Shown: positions 1 through 7,289 of the stretch, piece by piece
Numbering within the stretch: position 1 is the stretch's first letter
Layout of the letters: each line of letters begins with the position of its first letter
From: Candidatus Taylorbacteria bacterium RIFCSPLOWO2_01_FULL_48_100
GTDB lineage: Bacteria; Patescibacteriota; Minisyncoccia; Phycocordibacterales; UBA10002
Assembly (NCBI GenBank): GCA_001821135.1
Contig: MHSA01000013.1
Location: forward strand, 1 to 40,921
DNA: 40,921 nucleotides
Direction: 5' to 3'
Translations under genes and position numbers: made by a program
The notes under the pieces: generated by a model
The model's database searches: none
Seen by the model: the letters and a program-made list of their open reading frames with translations, nothing else
Told to the model about the DNA's origin: nothing

Positions 1-401
1 TACAACTTGATAACGACGGATGCAAAAAGAGATGTGCCGCTCGCGTGCGCCGCGACACGGCTTTTCATAAGCGCGGCGGCATCGGCTTGTTTAAGTAGTT
101 GGTAGAGCGCGTCGTTGTGCCGATAGCGCGCGGTAATGAAAAACCTCTTTCCCACGATAAAGTCAATCTCATCGTCGGTGTCTTCCGTCTTTTCTTTTTT
201 ACGGCGTGGAATTGGGAAGTGTAGAGTTAGGTGTATCACTTCTCCGTGACGGTCGGCGCGCGGCTTCCACGATGGGCGCGTAAGCTCCTCGCCGACAGTG
301 GGAGACAAATTAAATTCGTCAACAAGCGCGCGAATTTCGTGCGCAGTCGGATGTTCCGCGTCTATCCACAATATGCCGCCCCATTCTCGCCTCGTGGTCA
401 T
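1..401 (-). CDS. corA: CorA-type divalent cation transporter, N-terminal part (runs off the left edge)
   Basis: The minus strand is open from ATG at 401 to the window edge (about 133 residues, no stop). It reads as the cytoplasmic N-terminal domain of the CorA Mg2+/Co2+ channel family: an early acidic segment (WIDAEHPTAHEIRALVDEF), then HLTLHFPIPRR, then EIDFIVGKRFFITARYR followed by NDALYQLL, the usual order of strands and helices before the pore helix. The membrane helices and the GMN signature lie outside the window, so the assignment rests on the soluble domain only. It is divergent from the ccdA-like gene, and both promoters lie in the 57-bp gap between them. The -10 lies 10 nt from the ATG. 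Confidence 0.8.
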   Translation of the reverse strand, partial: MTTRREWGGILWIDAEHPTAHEIRALVDEFNLSPTVGEELTRPSWKPRADRHGEVIHLTLHFPIPRRKKEKTEDTDDEIDFIVGKRFFITARYRHNDALYQLLKQADAAALMKSRVAAHASGTSLFASVVIKL

Positions 402-411
402 AGCAATAAAC

Positions 412-417
412 AGTATA
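412..417 (-). promoter_or_regulatory. -10 element of corA, close to the start codon
   Basis: Read on the minus strand this is TGCTATACT, an extended -10, ending 10 nt before the ATG at 401. A start site about 7 nt downstream leaves a leader of only a few bases. No Shine-Dalgarno sequence is present. Confidence 0.6.
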
Positions 418-444
418 GCATATGAAAATACGCCGTCAGTGTGT

Positions 445-450
445 TATGCT
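445..450 (+). promoter_or_regulatory. -10 element of the ccdA-like gene, leaderless
   Basis: TATGCT followed by 8 nt and ATG at 459. No Shine-Dalgarno sequence; transcription should start at or next to the start codon. Confidence 0.5.
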
Positions 451-458
451 GTGCATCT

Positions 459-1244
459 ATGCACAAGAAATTGTGGCTATTACTAGGAGGGGCGGCGATG
501 TTTGTCGCGCTTCTTTTTGTATTGAAATATTCCTCGTTAGGTGATGGGCTTGTGTCGCTTGCGAGCAATGGCGGCGCGTGGCTCTTGCCGATCGTAGCCA
601 TCGCCGCGCTTTTAGACAGCATCAATCCGTGCGCCTTCTCGGTTCTTCTAATTACAATCGCGTTTCTTTTTAACTTAGGCAAACCGCGCCGCGAAGTGCT
701 TGCGCTCGGAGCGTCATACATCGCAGGTCTCTTTGTTGTGTATCTTTTTATCGGTCTGGGTCTGCTTCAAGCGTTGAACTTATTCGGTGTTCCGAACTTT
801 ATGGGGCGGCTCGGCGCGGCGGCGATTATCGTGTTTGGGATATTAAACCTGCTTGGCTATTTCTTCCCGCACATAAAATGGCTCCCAGGCATTCCGCAAA
901 GCATGCATCAGAAAATGGCTACGCTGATGGAAAAAGTATCGCTTCCGGCGGTGTTTTTGGTGGGCGCGCTTGTCGCGCTTTGCGAGTTTCCCTGCACTGG
1001 CGGGCCGTACCTTCTGGTGCTCGGGCTTTTGCACGACACGGCGACATATTTCAAGGGGTTTTGGTATTTAATTTTTTACAATATACTATTCGTATCGCCG
1101 CTTGTACTTATTCTGCTGGTTGCGTCTCAACGCGAACTGCTTGAAAAGGTAAGTGCGTGGAAGCGCGACAATATTGGTAAGGCGAAGTTGTGGATCGGCG
1201 GGCTTATGGTTGCACTAGGTATAATTATTATGTTTTTTGTATAG
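459..1244 (+). CDS. ccdA: CcdA/DsbD-like thiol-disulfide membrane transporter
   Basis: A 261-residue polytopic membrane protein of the CcdA / DsbD transmembrane family, which moves reducing equivalents from cytoplasmic thioredoxin to extracytoplasmic thioredoxin-like partners. The two family cysteines are visible in LDSINPCAFSVLL (first repeat) and ALCEFPCTGGPYL (second repeat), each in a helix with the typical Pro next to Cys. I count about six to seven hydrophobic segments. ATG 459 is preferred to GTG 441, because 441 lies upstream of the -10 hexamer. Three nt separate it from the next gene, and a membrane thioredoxin follows two genes later, a plausible partner. Cytochrome c maturation is not implied, since no haem protein is nearby. 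Confidence 0.8.
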   Translation: MHKKLWLLLGGAAMFVALLFVLKYSSLGDGLVSLASNGGAWLLPIVAIAALLDSINPCAFSVLLITIAFLFNLGKPRREVLALGASYIAGLFVVYLFIGLGLLQALNLFGVPNFMGRLGAAAIIVFGILNLLGYFFPHIKWLPGIPQSMHQKMATLMEKVSLPAVFLVGALVALCEFPCTGGPYLLVLGLLHDTATYFKGFWYLIFYNILFVSPLVLILLVASQRELLEKVSAWKRDNIGKAKLWIGGLMVALGIIIMFFV

Positions 1245-1247
1245 CAT

Positions 1248-1769
1248 ATGGGACAAATTGAACAAATTGACAGTGGAAAAATCGCGGAGTTTCTGAAGAA
1301 AGTTGAGACCTTGAAAAAGGCGGGCAGGGTTGATTTGTCTGCTGCGGAGGACGCGAGCGTCGCCGTGATGAACCTAATTTCTCTTGAAGAGCATTTCTTT
1401 TTCACGGCGTCGAAGACGGGGGACGCGTCGTATCATGACATTTCCAAAGACATCCGCGCGATGCGCACGCGCGTTATGGAAGGGCTAGTGGACAAGCATG
1501 AAGGCGAAACATGGTGCGCGACGAAGCACCTCCTCTCTGCGTCAATGCGCCTGATTGAAGTGGGTAACCGTTACAATGCGGCGGGAGAAAAAGAAAAAAT
1601 GAAGCAATCGTTCGCGGACGCCTACCGATTGTATTCAATTTTTTGGGCGTTAAAAGCAAAACTTGTGTCTGTTGCAAAAACGGTTGAAGTGGGGAAGGAG
1701 AGCGTAGAAAAGAAGTGGTCATTGGAGGACTTGGTCGCAAAATTGGCGGATTGTTGTGACGAAAAATAA
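1248..1769 (+). CDS. Unrecognised helical protein between thiol-redox genes
   Basis: A 173-residue protein without signal peptide or membrane helix. It is rich in Ala, Lys and Glu and is predicted almost entirely helical, probably a helical bundle. It includes VDLSAAEDASVAVMNLISLEEH near residues 27-48, and its second half (TWCATKHLLSASMRLIEVG) is also helical. The C-terminus carries two adjacent cysteines (DCCDEK). I do not recognise the family. It starts 3 nt after the ccdA-like gene and its stop is 1 nt before the ATG of the thioredoxin gene, so it is certainly co-transcribed and may belong to the same redox module. Confidence 0.6.
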   Translation: MGQIEQIDSGKIAEFLKKVETLKKAGRVDLSAAEDASVAVMNLISLEEHFFFTASKTGDASYHDISKDIRAMRTRVMEGLVDKHEGETWCATKHLLSASMRLIEVGNRYNAAGEKEKMKQSFADAYRLYSIFWALKAKLVSVAKTVEVGKESVEKKWSLEDLVAKLADCCDEK

Positions 1770-1770
1770 T

Positions 1771-2148
1771 ATGGAAAATGCAAAAAATAATTATGTCGGT
1801 TGGATTGTCCTTGTCGTGCTGGTCGGCGCGGCGCTTCTAACGACGATGTTTCTCGTACGCCCGCGGCCTGTTGCCGCGGAACTGGACGGCTTCGCGCAGT
1901 GCCTCGCGGAAAAGAAAATAACAATGTACGGGGCGTATTGGTGCTCGCACTGCAAAAATGAAAAGGCGGCGTTCGGCGATTCGTTCCGCTTTGTGCCGTA
2001 TGTGGAATGCACGGCTGATGTGAAGAAATGCACGGATGCCGGAATTAACGGATACCCAACCTGGATTTTTCCCGATGGGCGCAAGTTTGAGGGCGAACAG
2101 GGCGTAAAAAGATTGTCGGAATTGTCGGGTTGTGCTCTACCAGAATAA
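1771..2148 (+). CDS. Membrane-anchored thioredoxin-like protein (CSHC)
   Basis: 125 residues: a short cytoplasmic N-terminus, one membrane helix (about residues 9-28, GWIVLVVLVGAALLTTMFLV), then a thioredoxin fold outside the cell. The active site is YWCSHCKNEK. Two further cysteines (VECTADVKKC) and the cis-Pro segment GYPTWIFPDG follow. This layout resembles the thioredoxin domain attached to VKOR proteins. It is the likely exported partner of the ccdA-like transporter two genes upstream. ATG 1771 is chosen because upstream in-frame codons overlap the previous gene. Confidence 0.75.
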   Translation: MENAKNNYVGWIVLVVLVGAALLTTMFLVRPRPVAAELDGFAQCLAEKKITMYGAYWCSHCKNEKAAFGDSFRFVPYVECTADVKKCTDAGINGYPTWIFPDGRKFEGEQGVKRLSELSGCALPE

Positions 2149-2207
2149 GCGCGATAATAACGATTATTTATTACTTGTGCAAAGAACTTTTTTACACACA
2201 CATAAGT

Positions 2208-2969
2208 ATGTTTGAACTCACAGGAAAGGTTGCGGTCGTAACGGGCGCGAGGCGCGGGATGGGGAGAGCGCACGCGCTTGCGCTCGCGAAGCAGGGCGCA
2301 AAGGTTGCAGTAACCGACATTAACCTCGCGGAATGCGAGGCGGTTGTGGAAGAAATTAAAAAAGCGGGCGGCGCGGGCGCTGCGTGGAAGTTGGATGTGT
2401 CATCCGCAGCGGAGGTGAATGCCGTGTTCGGCGAAATTGTATCAAGGTTCGGACGGTTGGATATTCTTATCAACAACGCAGGTATTTATGAGCCGAAAGC
2501 GGCGATTGATTTATCGGAAGCGGAGTGGGAGCGGATGATTCATATCAATCTCAAAGGACAGTTTTTGTGCGCGCAGCGCGCGGCTAAGGAGATGATGAAA
2601 AACAAGTGGGGACGCATCGTGAATATCGCGTCGGTTGCGTCTGGGCAAGTCGGTGTGGGAATTGCAGGCGGAGTACACTATACGGCGTCAAAGGGCGGAA
2701 TTATAGGAATGACAGAAACGCTCGCGATTGAGTTTGCACCGCTCGGCATTACAGTGAATGTGATTGGTCCGGGCGCGATTGATACGCCAATGGTTTCCGC
2801 GGCGCAGATTCCGAAAGAAGCGTTTGAGGGGATGCTCGCGCGGATTCCATTGAAGCGAATGGGGCGACCGGAAGAGATAGCCGCCGCAGGCGTGTTCCTT
2901 GCGTCTGAAGAGGCGAGCTATGTGACCGGCGCAACCTTGTTTGTAGATGGTGGCTGGCTTGCGGCGTAG
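2208..2969 (+). CDS. Short-chain dehydrogenase/reductase, FabG-like
   Basis: A 253-residue classical SDR. The cofactor loop TGARRGMG is near residues 12-19, NNAG near 86-89, the catalytic Ser in IASVASG and Tyr-Lys in YTASKGG; the C-terminal VTGATLFVDGG is typical of FabG and related reductases. The substrate cannot be read from sequence. Fatty-acid synthesis genes are usually missing in CPR genomes and none is present here, so 3-oxoacyl-ACP reduction is only the family default. The start at 2208 begins MFELTGKVAVVTG, the canonical SDR N-terminus. Two nt separate it from the next gene. Confidence 0.8.
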   Translation: MFELTGKVAVVTGARRGMGRAHALALAKQGAKVAVTDINLAECEAVVEEIKKAGGAGAAWKLDVSSAAEVNAVFGEIVSRFGRLDILINNAGIYEPKAAIDLSEAEWERMIHINLKGQFLCAQRAAKEMMKNKWGRIVNIASVASGQVGVGIAGGVHYTASKGGIIGMTETLAIEFAPLGITVNVIGPGAIDTPMVSAAQIPKEAFEGMLARIPLKRMGRPEEIAAAGVFLASEEASYVTGATLFVDGGWLAA

Positions 2970-2971
2970 AT

Positions 2972-4111
2972 ATGTTAGAAATATTAGCCGAAAAAGCGCG
3001 CGTATATGCAATGCCGGTAGGCGTAATTCTCGCGGCGCTGGTTTTCTTTTGGTGGTATGTATTTGCCGATTCTATTGTAAACGCGCTTTTTCGCGCTGTA
3101 ATTATTTTGATTTTTGCGTATCCGTATTTGTTGCGCTATGCAGTGCCGTCCGCGTTGCACGCGGGGCTCGCGCGTGCAGCGCGCACAGGTATTCAATTGA
3201 GAAACGCCTCTGTTTTCAAGAAATTAGAGCAGGTGAAGATTGTTGTGTTTAATAAAACCGGCGTGTTGACTACGGGTAATCCGGACATAACCGACTTCGT
3301 TGTTTTTGACGACGCGCTCCCGCTTGCGGACGCGCTCTACCTTGCCGCGTCTTTAGAGAGCGCGTGTACTCACCCCATAGGTCGCGCTATTGCGGAAAAA
3401 GGTTTGGCGCTCAAACGCTCACTCGCAACGCCATTTGAGTTTAAGGAAATTTCGGGTATGGGGGTGTCTGGGGTGGTAGAGGGCAAGCATATTGAGATTG
3501 GAAATTTGTCGTATCTGGAAGGGCTAGCGGCAAATGTACAAGGTAAGGATATGGGTTTTGGGCGGTTTCAAACGGAAGGGAAGACCGTCGTGTTTATGTT
3601 TATAGACAAAAAACTCACAGCGCTGATTGCGCTTGCCGATTCTCCGCGGCCATTTGCGAAAGAAATGGTTGCGGCTATCCGCGATGTCGGTAAAGAAATT
3701 GTTTTGTTGACGGGAGATAACAAAAAGACAGCGGAGGCGGCGGCGCACGCGCTCGGAATCACCGAAATGCGCGCGGAAGTGTTTCCGCGCGACCGAGCGC
3801 GCATTATTGAAGAATTACAAAAAGATGTAACTGGTAAAGCGCGCGCGGTCGCGCTCGTAGGCGACGGGAGCGCAGGTGATGCGGGTGCGCGCGCGCAGGC
3901 GGATGTGAATATCTGTTTTTGCGGAAATAGTCGAGGCAGTTATGATGTTGTATGCGCAAATGATGACATCCGAAATATCGCAACTCTTTTTGTGAACACC
4001 AAGAAAACAATGTTGACTGTGAAAATGTACATACTCTTACAATTCGCGTGGTACGCAATCGCGCTCCCCATCGCCTCTGCAATACCGCTTGATTTTATTT
4101 TTAATTGGTAG
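2972..4111 (+). CDS. Degenerate P-type ATPase (heavy-metal type), catalytically dead by sequence
   Basis: 379 residues aligning with the C-terminal half of P1B (Cu/heavy-metal) ATPases, starting at the helix before the metal-binding segment. The metal-binding and early membrane helices and the whole actuator domain (TGE loop) are absent. The CPC-type motif is replaced by AYPYLLRYAVPSAL (48-62). The phosphorylated Asp of DKTGT is Asn (VVFNKTGVLT, Asn94). The nucleotide-binding HP (THPIGRAI) and TGDN motifs survive, while the hinge GDGxND reads GDGSAGD. Two helices close the C-terminus. The frame is open throughout, with codon use like its neighbours. It is either a maintained pseudoenzyme or recent decay. 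Confidence 0.75.
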   Translation: MLEILAEKARVYAMPVGVILAALVFFWWYVFADSIVNALFRAVIILIFAYPYLLRYAVPSALHAGLARAARTGIQLRNASVFKKLEQVKIVVFNKTGVLTTGNPDITDFVVFDDALPLADALYLAASLESACTHPIGRAIAEKGLALKRSLATPFEFKEISGMGVSGVVEGKHIEIGNLSYLEGLAANVQGKDMGFGRFQTEGKTVVFMFIDKKLTALIALADSPRPFAKEMVAAIRDVGKEIVLLTGDNKKTAEAAAHALGITEMRAEVFPRDRARIIEELQKDVTGKARAVALVGDGSAGDAGARAQADVNICFCGNSRGSYDVVCANDDIRNIATLFVNTKKTMLTVKMYILLQFAWYAIALPIASAIPLDFIFNW

Positions 4112-4127
4112 ATACTATTCGTAGAAG

Positions 4128-4139
4128 TATAAAATAGGA
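4128..4139 (+). promoter_or_regulatory. -10 and Shine-Dalgarno of the small KOW-like gene
   Basis: TATAAA at 4128-4133, then AGGA at 4136-4139 six nt before ATG 4146. An imperfect inverted repeat (ATACT...AGTAT, about 4113-4130) sits on the -10. Confidence 0.4.
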
Positions 4140-4145
4140 ATAAAA

Positions 4146-4355
4146 ATGAAAGCAAACGAAGTTGATGTTGCTGACGCCGTCAGAATTATAAGAGGTGATT
4201 GGACAAATCAAGTTGGAACGGTAACGCACAAAAGTGAGTTACTTTCAGTTTCTGGTGAGCAGCAAAAAGCCCTGCTTACAATTCGACTTGAGACATTTCC
4301 TAAATCAATTCAGAAAAACAATTTTGACATTGAAAAAATCGCCTCTGCTCAATAA
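4146..4355 (+). CDS. Small KOW-like protein, function unknown
   Basis: 69 residues. The segment VRIIRGDWTNQVGTVTHK (about residues 12-29) has the spacing of a KOW motif (hydrophobic-x-hydrophobic, Gly, Gly-x-Val), as in nucleic-acid-binding SH3-like barrels. The rest could supply the remaining strands. This is a weak match. It has its own promoter and a Shine-Dalgarno AGGA, and its stop codon overlaps the stem of a strong terminator, so it is a compact single-gene unit. Confidence 0.5.
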   Translation: MKANEVDVADAVRIIRGDWTNQVGTVTHKSELLSVSGEQQKALLTIRLETFPKSIQKNNFDIEKIASAQ

Positions 4356-4407
4356 CCCAGCACTTTTGATTTTCTAAGAAAATCAAAAGTGCTGGGTTCT
4401 TTTTTTA
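4354..4407 (+). terminator. Strong intrinsic terminator after the KOW-like gene
   Basis: A 22-bp perfect stem (arms 4354-4375 and 4377-4398) followed by a run of seven T. The left arm begins inside the TAA stop codon. Confidence 0.9.
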
Positions 4408-4423
4408 ACTAGTCCAACATCAT

Positions 4424-4429
4424 GATAAT
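4424..4429 (+). promoter_or_regulatory. -10 element of the thermonuclease gene, leaderless
   Basis: GATAAT, 8 nt before ATG 4438; no Shine-Dalgarno sequence. Confidence 0.45.
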
Positions 4430-4437
4430 ATCTAACT

Positions 4438-5037
4438 ATGCCCGTCCAAAATAAAACTCTTTATGTAATTGGCGGTGTCGCGCTCCTCGCGCTTGGTATT
4501 TTTATCGGCGCGTCTTTTGGAAATAAAAAGGAAACATCGCCGCCGGCGCAAACAGCGGCGGTTGTTGAAAGCGTAATCTCCCCAACAGAGAATACCACCA
4601 CCCCCGAACCCATCCTTGGAAAAGGAGGGGAGGAAAAAGTGAGGGTCGTGCGTGTGGTAGATGGCGACACGATTAATGTGGAAATAAACAGCAAGGTAGA
4701 ACCCGTGCGGTATATCGGTATTGATACACCGGAAACAGTTGACCCGCGCAAGCCCGTGCAATGCTTCGGCATAGAAGCGTCAAAGAAAAACAAAGAATTG
4801 GTGGAAGGCAAGATGGTACGGCTTGAAAAGGACATTACTGACAGAGATAAATACAATCGCCTGCTTCGGTATGTATGGCTCGGTGACATTCTTATCAACA
4901 AAGCGCTTGTGGAGCAGGGCTTCGCCACATCATATTCCTATCCGCCAGATGTTAAATACCAAGACTTATTCGTTGCAGCCGAAAAGAAAGCTCGCGAGGA
5001 CAAACTTGGTCTTTGGACCGCTTGTGCTTCTGATTAA
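4438..5037 (+). CDS. Membrane-anchored thermonuclease (staphylococcal nuclease family)
   Basis: 199 residues: an N-terminal membrane anchor (about 9-28), a Pro/Thr/Glu-rich linker (30-60), then an SNase domain. Catalytic features are VRVVDGDTINVE (Ca-binding Asp), RYIGIDTPE (Arg and Glu) and DKYNRLLRYVW (second Arg). It probably degrades DNA or RNA on the cell surface. CPR cells lack most nucleotide biosynthesis, so a role in scavenging or uptake is a reasonable inference. It is a single-gene unit with its own promoter. Confidence 0.88.
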   Translation: MPVQNKTLYVIGGVALLALGIFIGASFGNKKETSPPAQTAAVVESVISPTENTTTPEPILGKGGEEKVRVVRVVDGDTINVEINSKVEPVRYIGIDTPETVDPRKPVQCFGIEASKKNKELVEGKMVRLEKDITDRDKYNRLLRYVWLGDILINKALVEQGFATSYSYPPDVKYQDLFVAAEKKAREDKLGLWTACASD

Positions 5038-5109
5038 GTTGTAACCGTTGCTGGTTGTGCATAGTTAAGATTATCTGGATGCCTACTGCACGCGCATACC
5101 GCTTTTATG

Positions 5110-5131
5110 CTAGTATTTTGCAAAACACTAG
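5110..5131. promoter_or_regulatory. 22-bp palindrome upstream of the winged-helix gene (left copy)
   Basis: A near-perfect palindrome (one mismatch) centred on TTTTGCAAAA with flanks CTAGT/ACTAG. It lies about 40 bp upstream of the -10 at 5172. The 22 bp at 5116-5137 are repeated exactly, inverted, at 5424-5445. Confidence 0.75.
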
Positions 5132-5171
5132 TATAGAGATTGGGCAAGGTGATATAATAAAGATAAGATGG

Positions 5172-5177
5172 TATGAT
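5172..5177 (+). promoter_or_regulatory. Extended -10 of the winged-helix gene, leaderless
   Basis: TGGTATGAT, 6 nt before ATG 5184. A second possible -10 (TATAAT, 5153-5158) lies upstream. Confidence 0.55.
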
Positions 5178-5183
5178 AAAAAT

Positions 5184-5456
5184 ATGGCGCTTGAATACAG
5201 GAAAGTGGAGCGAATGGTGAAAGGTTTTGCGAATCATAACCGATTGAAAATATTAGAACTTTTGGAAGACGAACCGGAACTTTCTGTTGCTGACATTACC
5301 GAACGGCTCAAAATGGGTTATGAAAACGCTTCTGATCACATACGAAAAATTGCCATCGCAGGCCTCGTGATGAAACGCAATTCCGGTCCAAGCGTGCTTC
5401 ATCGGTTGACGCCTCGCGGCAGGTCTATACTAGTGTTTTGCAAAAAACTGCAATAA
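5184..5456 (+). CDS. ArsR-like winged-helix transcription regulator
   Basis: 90 residues forming a single winged helix-turn-helix domain: NHNRLKILELLEDEPELSV, the recognition region ITERLKMGYENASDHIRKI, then the wing GLVMKRNSGPSVLHRLTPRG. It lacks an obvious metal or ligand pocket, though one Cys (LVFCKK) lies near the end. Start 5184 is set by the -10 six nt upstream and by the domain boundary; the longer open frame upstream is not protein-like. A 22-bp palindromic site upstream is repeated inverted inside its last codons, suggesting autoregulation and possibly control of ychF, whose ATG is about 40 bp beyond the second site. Confidence 0.78.
   Translation: MALEYRKVERMVKGFANHNRLKILELLEDEPELSVADITERLKMGYENASDHIRKIAIAGLVMKRNSGPSVLHRLTPRGRSILVFCKKLQ
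5424..5445. promoter_or_regulatory. Inverted second copy of the palindromic site, inside the regulator's 3' end
   Basis: Exactly the reverse complement of 5116-5137 over 22 bp. It encodes the Ser-Ile-Leu-Val-Phe-Cys-Lys stretch just before the stop and ends about 38 bp upstream of ychF. Confidence 0.75.
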
Positions 5457-5483
5457 GAAATGCATTAAAAAAACAATATCAAT

Positions 5484-6296
5484 ATGAAGATAGGAATCGT
5501 AGGTTTGCCGAATGTGGGGAAGAGTACGCTGTTTAATGCGCTTACGAAACAGAGCGTGCCGGCTGAGAATTACCCGTTTTGCACTATTAACCCGAGCATT
5601 GGAATTGTGCCTGTGCCGGATGAGCGACTCCAAAAATTATCGGAACTTTCACATTCCAAAAAGACGATTCCTGCAATTGTGGAATTTGTAGACATTGCTG
5701 GGCTTGTAAAAGGTGCGAGTGAGGGCGAAGGACTAGGCAATAAGTTTTTGTCGCACATTCGTGAAGTAGATGCGGTTGCGGAAGTTGTGCGCGTCTTTGA
5801 GGACAAAGACATTATTCATGTGCACGAGAAAGTGGACCCGTTGTTTGATATTGAAATTATAAATTTGGAACTGGAGCGCGCGGGGCTTGTGAAGCCGATT
5901 TTGTATGTGCTGAATTCGTCTGAAGCCGCCGAGAATGTAACGGAAAAGATAAAAGATAAAATCCCGGGGCGGTTTGTCGTTGTGGACCCTGTATTCGGTA
6001 CGGGAATAGCTCAACTGATTGTAGAAGCGTATGCGCTTTTGGATTTAATCTCGTTTTTTACGACGGGCGAGGATGAAACGCGCGCATGGACGACGAGGCG
6101 CGGAAGCACCGCGCCCGAGGCGGGGAAGGCGCTACACACCGACTTCCGCGACAAATTCATTCGCGCCGAAGTTATACATTATAACAAACTTATGGAAGCG
6201 GGGAGCTACATTGCGGCGCGCGAGCGCGGGTGGGTGCGTACGGAAGGAAAAGAGTATATAGTACAAGATGGCGATATTATAGAATTTAAAATATAA
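5484..6296 (+). CDS. ychF: YchF/OLA1-type nucleotide-binding protein lacking the coiled-coil domain
   Basis: 270 residues against about 360 for the family. The P-loop GLPNVGKST (7-15), effector TINPSIGIVPVPDERL, DIAGLVKGASEGEGLGNKFL and the C-terminal TGS-type domain (TTGEDETRAWTTRRGSTAPEAG to DIIEFKI) are intact. The family's helical hairpin normally separates TELxLADL from KPxLYVxN; here the text runs INLELERAGLVKPILYVLN, so about 70-80 residues are missing cleanly. YchF associates with ribosomes and hydrolyses ATP. No Shine-Dalgarno sequence is present. The DUF5671 gene starts 2 nt after its stop. Confidence 0.85.
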   Translation: MKIGIVGLPNVGKSTLFNALTKQSVPAENYPFCTINPSIGIVPVPDERLQKLSELSHSKKTIPAIVEFVDIAGLVKGASEGEGLGNKFLSHIREVDAVAEVVRVFEDKDIIHVHEKVDPLFDIEIINLELERAGLVKPILYVLNSSEAAENVTEKIKDKIPGRFVVVDPVFGTGIAQLIVEAYALLDLISFFTTGEDETRAWTTRRGSTAPEAGKALHTDFRDKFIRAEVIHYNKLMEAGSYIAARERGWVRTEGKEYIVQDGDIIEFKI

Positions 6297-6298
6297 AT

Positions 6299-7228
6299 AT
6301 GGACAAACCAAAATTGACTCCGAAGGATTTCTTTTTGTATGTTGGCGCGCTTTTAACGCTATATGTTTCCGCGGGGAGCTTGATTGGGCTTTTGTTTTCT
6401 ACGATTGACCGCGTGTTTCGCGATGAACTCCAGTATTATTACGACCCGTATTCTGGCGGCATCCGTTTTGCAATAGCGTCGCTTATTGTCGTCTTTCCGC
6501 TTTCGCTCGTTTTGTTTTCGTTTATCAAAAAAGGAATTGCGCGCGAGCCCGCGAAGCTTGGGCTCGCGCTTCGCCGATGGGCACTTTGGGTTACTATTTT
6601 CATTACCGGCGCAATGCTCGCCGGAGACCTTATTGCCGTTCTTTCCGGTTTTCTCGGCGGGGAACTCACGGTGCGATTTGTGCTCAAGGCGCTCGTCGTG
6701 CTCGCGGTTTCCGCAGCAGTGTTTTGGTACGCAGTGCTGGAAATCCGCCTCACGCCGGAACGGCCCGTGTCGTTGCGGAAAGGGTTTATTATCAGTTCTT
6801 TGGTTGGCGTGCTCGCGGCGGTAGTGTGGGGGTTCTTCGTGATGGGCTCGCCGTTTACAGTGCGCAATCTCCGTATGGACGAGCGGCGCGTATCGGATTT
6901 GCAAAGCATTCAATGGCAGGTTGTGAATTATTGGCAACAGAAAGAAAGGTTTCCGAAATCGCTTGCTGAGATTGAAGACCCGCTTTCAGGATACAAAACA
7001 CCTACTGACCCAGTTACGAAAGCGCCGTACGAATTTACGCTTGGAGAAGGGTATGCCTTTTCGCTCTGCGCAACATTTGAATTGCCGAATAATGGACGCA
7101 ATCAAAACATCGCAAAATATCCAATCGCTGATATGTCTGCCGAGAATTGGGAACATACAGCAGGGCGCGTATGTTTTGAGCGCACGCTGGACCCCGAACG
7201 ATACCCGCCGTATGCGAAAACAAGATAA
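6299..7228 (+). CDS. DUF5671-like membrane protein with pilin-like C-terminal domain
   Basis: 309 residues. Residues 1-190 hold about five membrane helices in the arrangement of DUF5671 proteins common in Patescibacteria (start PKDFFLYVGALLTLYVSAGSL). After the last helix a soluble tail begins with DERRVSDLQSIQWQVVNYWQ and continues with PKSLAEIEDPLSGYKTPTDP, the pattern seen in pseudopilin/type II secretion G-like domains. Two cysteines (FSLCATF, GRVCFER) in the tail could form a disulfide outside the cell. Function is unknown. It is probably co-transcribed with ychF (2-nt gap). Confidence 0.65.
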   Translation: MDKPKLTPKDFFLYVGALLTLYVSAGSLIGLLFSTIDRVFRDELQYYYDPYSGGIRFAIASLIVVFPLSLVLFSFIKKGIAREPAKLGLALRRWALWVTIFITGAMLAGDLIAVLSGFLGGELTVRFVLKALVVLAVSAAVFWYAVLEIRLTPERPVSLRKGFIISSLVGVLAAVVWGFFVMGSPFTVRNLRMDERRVSDLQSIQWQVVNYWQQKERFPKSLAEIEDPLSGYKTPTDPVTKAPYEFTLGEGYAFSLCATFELPNNGRNQNIAKYPIADMSAENWEHTAGRVCFERTLDPERYPPYAKTR

Positions 7229-7289
7229 ATTTGTTTTTTCTTGTATGTAGAGTATTCTAAACGCAGAATAGTCAATCGAAAGGAATAAA

